NCBI GenBank assembly: GCA_016271365.2
Contig: CM057449.1
Location: 1,567,008,501-1,567,072,500, forward strand
Direction of reading: 5' to 3'
Length of the DNA: 64,000 nucleotides
Origin: Neoceratodus forsteri
Lineage: Eukaryota; Chordata; Ceratodontiformes; Ceratodontidae
The position numbers were made by a program, and so were the translations under genes. Below, in pieces: positions 56,045-64,000 of this stretch (position 1 is its first letter; each line of letters begins with the position of its first letter). The notes under the pieces are model-generated. The model made no database searches and was not told where the DNA came from. It saw only the letters and a list, made by a program, of their open reading frames with translations.

Positions 56045-57845
56045 TGAACATTTGCCCAATCTCCATACTACCTCCCCTCTCAAAGGCCCTAGAACGTATT
56101 GTAGCAGACCAGCTCACCGACTATCTGAACAAATATAACATTCTCTGCAGGCAGCAATATGGCTTCAGAAGAGGTCATAGCACATCCTCTGACCTACTTG
56201 AATTCACTGGTGCCATCCACAGCTCTCTGGACAACGGACAACTAACTGGAGCTATCTACATCGACCTGACCAAGGCATTCAATACTGTCCACCACTGCCT
56301 CCTGTTTGTCCAGCTTAGAAATGCTGGGCTCTCCTCTGACTCTATTACTTGGTTCAAAAGCTATCTTGAAAACTGGTCTCAACATGTAAAAATCGCGGAT
56401 GTGCTCTCTGATGCCAAATCTGTTCACTCTGAAGTTCCCCAGGGCTCTGTCCTGGGCCCCTTCCTCTTCAGCTTGTTCCTTAACACACTACTGGACTCCT
56501 GTTCAGAACAAATCATACTACAGGCCGATGATACGGTAATCCTTGCCTCCCACCAGGACCTGAATCTGCTGCAAGACAACCTCCAGCACAGCTTTTCCTC
56601 GGTTGAGAGCTGGTTTATAAAGCACAAAACTGATCCTTAATCAGAAAAAAAAACCAAAGCCATGATTTTCAGCAGCTCCCATAATAAACATAAGGATCAT
56701 CACCTCTCCGTTATCTCCAGACAAGGTATCGCACTGAAACAGGTCCTAACCTTCAAATACCTTGGGATTATCCTTCAGTCTCACCTCTCTTACGCTGCCC
56801 ACATAAATAATGTTGCCAAAGCTGCAAATTCCCACCTGAGCTTACTGTTCTGCCACAGGAAACACCTAACCCCTGAAGTCCTGGCTGTTGCCAGCCAGAG
56901 TTCTATTGTTACCATTATTGACTATGGCCTTATCATATATGGCTCTGCTACCGCGCTCAAATGTGTATCCACCTCCCTCAACAAGGCTTGTCGACTCATC
57001 ACTGGCTCTCAACGTCTCACACACACTTGTGACCGCATACTCAAACCAGATGGTTGCAACTTGCCAATCGAATAAAATACCAAACTTGCATTGTTGCAAA
57101 GAAAATAATGTTGGGCCTTGCACCTCCTGGAGTCTGTGCTCTCCTGCAACCCAGAAACAACAACCGCAACACCAGGGGGTCGAAACCACAGCTTCTTCAA
57201 ATCCTCCATTGTCACACAACCCAAGGTCAAAGATCCTTTGCTTATAGAGCCCCCGCTGGCTCAATGGACTTCCCAGTGACATCACCTTCACACCGTCACT
57301 CGGCTCTTTTAAGTCAAGGCTCCGCCTCTCATTCATTGCCTCCAGCTCCTGTGACTGCCTTGACTAAGCAGACCTCCCATCTTGTGGTTCCGTCACCGTA
57401 GTTGCCCTGGAGGTCCACCATATCTATAGCACTTTGCCTACACCTTGCCCCACTACTTGCACTTACCCTGTCAGCCTCAGACAATGCCACCTGGCTGCTC
57501 AGCTCCCACCTTGTTTTCCACCCTCCCCTCTCCCCTTCCCCCACCACCCTCCTACCCCTTCACCCTTGACCTCTTCTTCTTCCTCTACTTCAACTTCTCT
57601 TCTCTTCTCTACCTCCTTAAACTTCTTGCTCCCCCTACACCCACCCTCCTCTTTATGTCTTTGATTCCCCCTCTTTCTTCTAGTTTACACTAATTCCCTG
57701 TAACTTTAAGTATTGAAAATGTTTCCTCCTTCAAGATTTATACTACCTTCATGTTTGTCCTGCTGTAATCAATGACGTGGAACCTTTGTAAAAGAGCCTC
57801 GGCTCAAAGGTACTTGTAATCCTAGAACTAAATAAGTAAAATAAA
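56045..57845 (+). mobile_element. Jockey-superfamily LINE 3' half (CR1/Rex1-like)
   Basis: It begins inside the RT at 'ICPISILPPLSKALERIVAD' and continues through RT, the C-terminal domain and a pyrimidine-rich 3' region to GTAATCCTAGAACTAAATAAGTAAAATAAATACC. The end runs into CCATA repeats at 57,846. It is 5'-truncated within RT. The relation to the microsatellite on both sides is discussed in the findings. Confidence 0.8.
56051..57330 (+). pseudogene. LINE RT and C-terminal domain
   Basis: A long open frame to 56,640 holds 'QQYGFRRGHSTSSDLLEFTG', 'YIDLTKAFNTVHHCLLF' (motif A with Asn for Asp at the second acidic position), 'SEVPQGSVLGPFLFSLFLN' (normally GVPQG) and 'LQADDTVILASHQ' (Gln for Tyr but both Asp kept). 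A frame change at an A run (56,642-56,652) leads to 'TKAMIFSSSHN', 'LTFKYLGIILQSHLSY' and 'ANSHLSLLFCHRKHLTPEVL' up to 57,075. The final 'GQRSFAYRAPAGSMDFP' block is near 57,228. Confidence 0.8.
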
Positions 57846-57872
57846 TACCATACCATACCATACCATACCATT
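57846..57872. repeat. (CCATA)n at the LINE 3' end
   Basis: About five CCATA units follow the AAATAAATA end. It is the same pentamer as at 55,980-56,044. Confidence 0.9.
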
Positions 57873-58283
57873 CCCACCAGGCACAGGCAGCAAAACCACC
57901 AGAGCACACTTAAATAGAATAAGCAACAGAGAAGAAAGAAAGAGGCCACGCAGTGAAAATCAAAGTCTGGGACAACAGAAGTCCATTCTGCAGGGCAGCA
58001 TACTCAAGTTTTATTTATAACACCATATCGTGCTCAATCCCTCCAGTTCAGATTGGTCACAGGGCCATATAGACCCCCTTATGATAGACAAGGGGAATGA
58101 GAAATAGAGATAAATGATGCAGTGCAATAAGAAAAGCTGTTATTCCTGGCAGGTAGGCTCCAGCTCACAGAATGAGTGCACTCCAACTGTCAATGCAGTC
58201 CAAAATAGATTGACAATGTGCTGTCACCTCAGTATCCTTGAGAGAGAGTCTTATGACTTATTTGCTGAGAAAGACTGAAAGAC

Positions 58284-58330
<47 letters not shown>

Positions 58331-58419
58331 TTGTTAACTGTGAGATACCAAGAAAACATACATTGTTGTTAAGACTGTGGCTTTAATTCTTTTTTTTTTG
58401 TTTTGTTTATTTCTTTCAG
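57873..58419. other. Unassigned interval with GA microsatellite
   Basis: Nothing is recognised apart from the (GA)n tract at 58,279-58,326 and a T-rich stretch at 58,386-58,418. Confidence 0.4.
58279..58326. repeat. (GA)n microsatellite
   Basis: GACAGAGAGAGACAGAGAGA continues as an uninterrupted GA run to 58,326. Confidence 0.95.
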
Positions 58420-59060
58420 CCTTACCTCATCAGCTGGGGTGTTCCTATGGTGCACCATATCAGGTCTTCGGCTGGCAGCTCCTGCATCGGACACCACGCC
58501 TGAGCTACCAACTCCTTACCTTCACCCTCTCTCTAGGCCACATCATGGTCTCCAGTCGTGGAAGGCCAAGGGGTCAGGGCCAGAGGGAGCTTCCAGGAGC
58601 GGTCGGTGCAACGCTGCCACCCTACCCTCATGCGCCGGAGGATTCAGCAGATTTTAACCATAAGTCCCCCTCTCAGCACGGGCATGCAATGACACCAATG
58701 ACACAGTGGTATGCGCTCCCTTACACCACTCATCAGATGTCTGCTGTGCCAACCCTTTCTTGCTCTGTGACTCGCCCTATCCCCCAGCCACCACTAGGAG
58801 CCAGCACATGCATGGGTGTCCCTCCCAACCCTCCTCAGAGGAGGAGAGCAGTCCCTGGAATGCTCAATCCTCCTCCAACCCCCGGATGACCCCTGATGAC
58901 CTGAGCTCGTTCCCAAATCCAGGTTGCCAGTGTGGTGTGAGGTCTGGCATCCAGCGCCTCAACCCTCAGCGCCACTGGGCCGGCATGGCTTTAGTTCTTT
59001 TGTTCTTTTGTTGTAACATCTACAGTATGTTGATCCAATAAAAGGTATCAAACCATTTGC
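58420..59060 (+). other. Candidate terminal exon of unknown origin
   Basis: A T-rich tract ending in TTTATTTCTTTCAG (58,406-58,419) looks like a splice acceptor. It is followed by an open frame to 58,889 that is rich in Pro, His and Arg ('GRPRGQGQRELPG'), and by AATAAA at 59,037-59,042. A second overlapping frame runs 58,706-59,041. No domain is recognised. It could be the last exon of a transposon gene (such as the second ORF of a Harbinger- or hAT-type element) or a retro-copied fragment. A host gene is possible but unsupported. Confidence 0.25.
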
Positions 59061-59439
59061 TTCTGGATCTGTTCTTACTAGAACCTATACGGCAACTACA
59101 CTATTTGTTTGGCTTCAGTTAAGGAATATGACAAGATGTAAGAAAACTGGTTAAACTTTGAAAGACACAAAAGAGACATTAGAAAAAAGATTATGAAATT
59201 GTGTTTTAAAAGTGTCAGCATGCCAGTGAAAGAGTATATCTTTCAGTCAAGCTTCCTTCTTATTTGGGATTATGAAGCCACCAACCCCACCTATAATGAA
59301 GAATTTTCTCCATGTGAGAATTCCAGTTCCATGACTGTTTAATGCACTTCTGATGCTACTGTGCCTGTGTCATCCCATTCAATTGGTGTGAATTCTCCAT
59401 ACTTCTGTTTCATGGAATGTGGTGTGAATTAATTGAAAT

Positions 59440-61060
59440 GAATGTTAGCATACTAACATTCCTAGGAGAGAGGCTGGTATGCCAGTCAGTGACGATGGCC
59501 CCTGCTGCACTGAAGGCCTACTCTAAACTGACACTGGAGGGGGACAGCTCAGCTACTTCATTGCTACTGATGCCAGTACAGGCCAATCAGTAGCTCTGGA
59601 GTTCCAGTACATCAGGGGCTCATCATTTATAGTAAGGTGCTTGGTGTCTGCCAAGTACACATCCACCATTTTTTCAGTGACCAGAAATCTGATGTCTTCT
59701 TCTACCTCCTCCTTATCATATTTCTCCAAGCCAACCTGAGACAATAGTATCCACAATGGACTGGTTGGAAGTTTCCATTTCTGAAAACGTGAGGTTGATG
59801 CCTCTTTCCATTTGGGTTCAGCCAGTGGTCAGTTTCATACAAAAGTATAGATAAGATTTTTTCTTAGTGTGTGATACAAACATGGGCATCATAGCCAATG
59901 TACAATGCTGTGGAATGTCAGAAGAAGTGCTGCTGGTGCTATCGGATTATCTACATTTGCTACCTGCGTCATATGTTACCCTAGGAACTTGTGCCCAGTG
60001 TGCTGTGGGACAAACAAGGGAGCTCCCCATTGTCCCTCTCTTGTACAGATATCTGCACTTACAGTAGTAGCCACAGCCATTGCCAGCTATTTCCAGATAT
60101 TTTGCGAAATTTCTAAAGAGTTTCTCTCTGCTGCCCCTTCTGTAGAAATGGAGAAAGCATTAGATATATCTGGAAATATTACAGAAATTTCAGGAAATAG
60201 CTGGCAGTGTCTGTGGCTGCTACTGTAAGTTGATAAAGGCAGAAGCTGAATGTGGCATCGAATAACTTACTGCACATGAAACTGTGCTATAGAGTTCAAG
60301 AACTGCACAATGAAAAAAGTAGGTCTGTCTGGGCAGCTGCCATTTTATGAAGGGCCTGGACATCAGTACATGGAAACCTTCATTCTCAACAAATGTGTAA
60401 AGCAGCATGGCTAAGGCCAGCATCTTAGTCACTGCAACATTTGTTTCCTGGGACATGGCGTAGTTTGGGGGTCATATTTGGCATTATGCTACACAGTTGT
60501 TTTAGACTGTGGGCTGTAGCGATTTGTAGAGTTGTGACGGAGCTTTTCTTAAACTGCTGGACATGATGACGTGGGGTAACATGCAACTCAGGTATCAGTA
60601 AAGAAGGGGTCAAAAAACTTTTCATTTGGCAACTGTACTCCTAATGATGGGAATTTCAGTCAGGTTGTTCCTTACTGTGGACTGTAAGGCTGCCACTGGT
60701 GATGGTGCATCCACTACTAGGCAGCACAGCCTCCACCTTTTTCTTCTCAATAACGTTCTCGTATTCATCAATACTGACCTCCTCCTCTCCTTCCCCCAAC
60801 CATGTATCAGTTTGGAATGCATTTTCATACTCTCACTAACAAGTTTTGATGAGTCCCTACCAGCTGCTGCTAACTTTCAGTGTAAAATCCACCTTGCTAG
60901 GTGCCTTGTCTTCAGCTGTCTATGTTGTCCTCCTGCACTAATTTGACTCAACTTTTTACCATGGCTCCTCCTGGCCTAGCAATGTTCAAATATGGCCACC
61001 ATCTCATCCTCTGTATCTAAACATAGAAGTCCCACACTAAAGATTTTGATGCCTTAGGCT
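59440..61060 (-). pseudogene. hAT transposase (ZBED-type), N- to C-terminus, decayed
   Basis: On the minus strand: 'KASKSLVWDFYV' (about 61,050) resembles the start of a BED zinc finger; 'VTKMLALAMLLYTFVENEGF' (about 60,410) is the 'fsvVENEGF' block; the middle of the catalytic domain is unreadable, partly because a palindromic MITE sits in it. The C-terminal dimerisation block is clear: 'NDEPLMYWNSRATDWPVLASVAMK' (about 59,610) then 'PSSVSLE.AFSAAGAIVTDW' (about 59,520), matching 'dpL.WW......P.La.lA.kyL..pPsSv.sERvFSaaG.ivt..R'. Stops occur throughout. It would cut DNA and make 8-bp duplications in an intact form. Confidence 0.75.
60061..60226. repeat. Palindromic MITE (~166 bp) inside the hAT pseudogene
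   Basis: The left arm ACAGTAGTAGCCACAGCCAT, TGCCAGCTATTTCC pairs with GGAAATAGCTGGCAGTGTCT, GTGGCTGCTACTGT. The outer bases TTACAG/CTGTAA extend the symmetry. It separates the N- and C-terminal parts of the transposase. Confidence 0.8.
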
Positions 61061-61552
61061 TGACATTATATGAGTGGATAGTCATTGGATCAATAGTAGG
61101 TATTTGGTAGACTTTTCTCATGTGTGCTTTACTAGATGCACCTTATTAAGCAGGTTTTCCAGATTAAGGGAGTTTTATTACTGCAGTTGTTCTTCCAGGT
61201 GTTTCATCTGTACCACTATCAGTTTTTTCAAAGCACCCTCCTCCCTCTTCTTCCTCCTCTTAGACTTCCATAAGGGAGCCTCATAGTCATCCACATCTTT
61301 CTTTGCACTCTGTTTCCTCCTCACTCTCACGTGCGACCATTTACAGAGCCTCCTGTACATCTACTACCTTCTCTGTAACTGGCTCAATCAGCTGCAGCAT
61401 AACTGCCATTTCTTCAGGGACCCCACTAGCCACAGCACCCATCCTCTCATCCACCACCAAAGCTGCACTAAGTTTCATTGTTTTATTACTACCCATGCAA
61501 TTCCTCCAGCTGCTTCCCTCAAGCAGCACAGCTGCTGCAGTCTCTAAAATGT
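61061..61552 (-). other. Probable N-terminal/leader part of the hAT pseudogene
   Basis: On the minus strand frames are Glu/Lys-rich (for example 'EAPLWKSKRRKKREEGALKK' near 61,250), comparable to the acidic/basic N-terminus of the plus-strand hAT at 44 kb. No domain is certain. Confidence 0.35.
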
Positions 61553-62120
61553 AGTAACATAGACCTTCTAGGCAGAAAAAAGCCCTTTGGCCCATTGTAT
61601 CTGCTCCATAGCTACCTGTCTAATGTGGAATGTGAGCACTCAAGTGGCCTCATTCACCTTCCTCCCTTCCCTATTTTGTACTGTCTTTACTAAGCCTACG
61701 TATGTGTCCTGCCCACATTTAAACCCACCCACTGTCTCTACACAGGCAACATCTTCCAGCAGCTTATTGCACCGCTTCACCACTGTCTCAATGAAAACAA
61801 TGTTTCCTAATGTCTTTATTAAATTAACTCCCCTTCTGCTTCATGGTGTTTCTTCTTGTGTTTGTTCACACTCATTTTGAACAAATACACACTATCTACT
61901 TTCTTCACCCAGTGGAGCTATTTGTATGTTTCAGTCATGTCCCTCTCTCCCTCCTTATCTACACTGAATCCATATTTAGATCTGACAGCCTGTCTTCATA
62001 AGGCCTTCCCTGTTGTCCTCAAAACATCCTTGTAGCTGTCCTCTGTACTGCCTCCACCCTGTTCCTGTCCTTATCTAAATGTGGTTTCCAAAATAGTACA
62101 TGGGGTTTGTTCTTCCAACA
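61553..62120 (-). mobile_element. Diverged CR1 3' end, 5'-truncated
   Basis: The plus strand starts TAGTAACATAGACCTTCTAG, then AAAAAGCCCTTTGGCCCATT, the layout of the CR1 3' end at 45,890. On the minus strand the C-terminal part reads 'FWKPHLDKDRNRVEAVQRTA' (about 62,070) and 'RPYEDRLSDLNMDS' (about 61,990) with many stops. It is older than the copies at 45.9 and 50.6 kb. Confidence 0.75.
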
Positions 62121-63095
62121 GGCCTTAGAGCGATGCATACTGCATATAGTATGAGCTCATTAACACTGACTGACAGCTTAAAGTAAGCTGTCATTCAATG
62201 AGCACATACTGTATACAGTATGCACTCTTTGATAGCTCTATCTGCCGGGGTGGGGGGTCCACTAGATCACCAGTGAGTGGGTTACATGCACTATACAGGG
62301 GTTCAGGGACAGAGTGTGGGGGCTGCTAGATACCAGACAAATGTTTATATTTTCTATACAGGGGATCAGGATGGGGGGTAACACTGGACACCAGAGACTA
62401 TGATGTCAGTGTCGGAAGGGTTCTCAGGTGAGGTGAGGGACCACTGGATACCAGGGAAATATTTTTTGTACATCGAGTGGATGTTTGGGTGGAGGGAGGG
62501 ACCACTAGCTACCAGGGACATATTTTATAGATACCGGGTGAATAATCGGCTGTGGGGAAGGATCCCTAGCCACCACGGAAATATTTTACAGATATCGGGC
62601 AAATGATCAGGTGGGGGAGGGACCACTGGACACCAAGGACATTTTTTTTTATTTACTGGGTAGATGATCTTGTGGGGGGAGGAACCACTGGACACCAGGA
62701 AAATGTATCTTTTTAATATCAGGTGGTGATCGGTGATCAGCGGGGGGAGACCACTGGCTACCAGGGAGACTACTGTTTTTTCTCTTGGGCCAGTGATTGC
62801 CGGGGGGGGCACCACAGTACCTCCAGCAACCAATAGGGTTGTGCGGGATTAATCTAAGGTCTTGACTGGCGGTATTTGCTTCGCACAAGGGGACCCACAA
62901 AAGTCCCTTGCATGGAGCAAATGCTTTGTGAATGTAACAGCGCCGATATGCAGATCCCCTCCATACTTTGCCCCCATGGAAATCCAGTTTCTGTGCACAA
63001 ACTGGGCTTTTGTGAATAACACTTTGGTGCAAAACCCAGTTTGTGCCACACAACCCAGGTTTGCGCTGGGGCAAGTTTTGTGAATCTGGCCCCAG
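62121..63095. mobile_element. Half of a second foldback-like element
   Basis: It has a palindromic centre at about 62,130-62,225 (CATACTGCATATAGTATGAG against ACATACTGTATACAGTATG), then a tandem arm to ~62,815, then a unique part ending TTTTGTGAATCTGGCCCC at 63,095, matching the right end of the element at 52,094. The left arm is missing; CR1 sequence adjoins instead. The beginning of homology may include GGCCTTAGAGCGATGCA at 62,123, which equals GGCCTTAGAGTGATGCA at 50,304. Confidence 0.65.
62255..62815. repeat. Minisatellite arm, about nine ~60-70-bp units
   Basis: CCACTGGATACCAGGG-type cores occur near 62,260, 62,325, 62,385, 62,440, 62,507, 62,567, 62,626, 62,686 and 62,750. Each is followed by AxATATTTTTT and xATCxGGTGxGGGG-like sequence. 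The unit resembles that of the foldback right arm at 51.7 kb (CTAGACTACCAGGGATCxTCTTTTTACA). Confidence 0.8.
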
Positions 63096-63107
63096 ATCTC
63101 CAACCAG

Positions 63108-63200
63108 GCATTACAGCTTAGTAGTTAGAGCAGCAGTGTGAATGAGAATAATATATACCAGTTAGCAGACCTGTGTGTGAAATTGAGTTAGACAGCCACC
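63108..63200 (+). mobile_element. tRNA-derived SINE head
   Basis: AGCTTAGTAGTTAGAGCAGC fits an A box (TRGYNNARNGG-like), and CAGACCTGTGTGTGAAATTGAGTTAGACAG, 43 bases further on, fits a B box (GGTTCAAATCC-like, mutated) plus the arm closing with AGACA. The layout matches tRNA-related SINE heads. The 3' limit is not visible; no tail with a clear repeat is seen. Confidence 0.5.
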
Positions 63201-63858
63201 CACTATGTGTTTTTTGTCAAAAGGCAGGCAGGTACTAGAACTCTTTCTGACCACTCTTCTGTTTCTGACCACCATGTATAGTTACAGTAATCAGTTACTT
63301 TTATTTCTCAACTGGCACCACTGTGTTTAGAAATGTCTCTCAAATATGAATGAAGAAGAAACACTCCACCAATAAGTAGGATCAGAATATAAGAAACAGC
63401 ACCAACCAGTCAGACACCATTTCACTACTGCTACTACCCCTATCAGAGGTAAAAACAGAACTACCAGCATTGAGACCAATCTGGTGAAGACATGTATACC
63501 AAAAAGGTCTGCTCAAAAAGAGAAATAGATTAATGTCTGAGAACAGGACTTGTCTGCTGCAGTTGCTTCCAGTACAGTGACATGCACTGGCTGCACCTTC
63601 CACCCACCCCCTGACAGTGATTTGGTCCAAAGGCACGCAACTCCCAGAGCTGTCTTTGTAACCACTCTCCAGTGTCTGATTTTTACTGCTGCAGTGGGCA
63701 GAGCCTGCAGCCATCTTGCTGTAGCTGGAAAAAAACGGGATACCGAAGCACAGATTTGGAGTTGTAGTACATGGTTTCACAACTCCAAACCTCTCCACTC
63801 ACCCCCCCATGGGTGTACTACTTTTGCTCCTGTCACTCACCATGACCCGTTGTCATGC
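63201..63858. other. Unassigned interval
   Basis: No domain or repeat recognised. The frame at 63,798-63,382 on the minus strand has no supporting feature. Confidence 0.4.
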
Positions 63859-64000
63859 ATGTGCAACTTCACTTTCGCAGTTGCGGTGAAGTCATGAATG
63901 CACAATGAACTCACGGCAGAACATTCTGCCATGCCTAAGGTGGCCACCAGAGCTCATAGCACATATACAACTTCACTGCAGTTGCAGAAGTGAAGTTGCA
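63859..64000. repeat. Inverted repeat, 30-bp arms, at the window end
   Basis: TGCAACTTCACTTTCGCAGT through TTGCGGTGAAG (63,859-63,888 approx.) pairs with CTTCACTGCAGTTGCAGAAG through TGAAGTTGCA (63,971-64,000), with only four or so mismatches and an ~82-base spacer. It may continue beyond the window. Confidence 0.75.

Noticed and set aside
57434..57693. Pro/Ser/Leu-rich frames after the LINE RT
   Set aside because: They lie in the pyrimidine-rich 3' UTR of the LINE at 56-57.8 kb.

Overview
This window looks like non-coding, transposon-packed DNA from a vertebrate, most likely a large-genome sarcopterygian such as an amphibian or lungfish-type animal. That assignment is inferred from the repertoire: CR1-, L2- and L1/Tx1-type LINEs, a Penelope-like element, ZBED-type hAT transposons, and an LTR element with a PNMA-like Gag all sit in 64 kb, a mixture absent from mammals and birds. 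I found no convincing host gene, rRNA or intact tRNA. Every long open frame that has recognisable homology belongs to a mobile element, and all are broken by stops, frameshifts or deletions.

Layout. 1-1,040: two LINE 3' ends (+). 1,057-2,075: Penelope-like RT fragment (-). 3.1-3.6 kb: palindromic elements. 3,724-11,750: a complete LTR retrotransposon on the minus strand with a 4-bp target duplication (CAAG), a tRNA-Thr primer-binding site and a Gag-like internal region, but no reverse transcriptase; a CR1 LINE (about 6,790-10,160) sits inside its 5' LTR. 12,174-15,535: a non-autonomous hAT with 8-bp target duplications and large internal direct repeats. 16.9-19.7 kb: a CR1 fragment abutting a collapsed L1 (-). 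22.0-26.3 kb: a second CR1 (+) that keeps an ORF1 with an esterase-like domain.

29.36-36.86 kb: an L1 on the minus strand split in its 5' UTR by a near full-length L1 on the plus strand (30,249-36,410) flanked by a 16-bp target duplication. 36.87-40.18 kb: a jockey-superfamily LINE (-) whose N-terminal frame carries a 2A-like ribosome-skipping motif. 40.19-42.2 kb: a repeat block with ~98-bp terminal direct repeats, tandem units and a 200-bp palindrome. 43.9-45.9 kb: hAT transposase remains (+). 45.9-47.7 kb: CR1 (-). 47.9-49.3 kb: L2 (-). 50.29-52.09 kb: a foldback-like element with inverted tandem arms, with a CR1 3' end lodged in it. 52,557-54,685: another non-autonomous hAT with near-identical 8-bp duplications. 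55.96-57.87 kb: a LINE 3' half lying between CCATA repeats. 59.4-61.1 kb: ZBED/hAT transposase pseudogene (-) containing a palindromic MITE. 61.55-62.1 kb: CR1 3' end. 62.1-63.1 kb: half of a second foldback-like element. 63.1 kb: tRNA-derived SINE head.

The sequence therefore records successive insertions rather than a working gene system. The most informative items are the gag-only LTR element, the 2A motif, the foldback-like family and the several nested insertions that can be ordered in time from their target duplications. All identities were judged by eye; no database search was possible.
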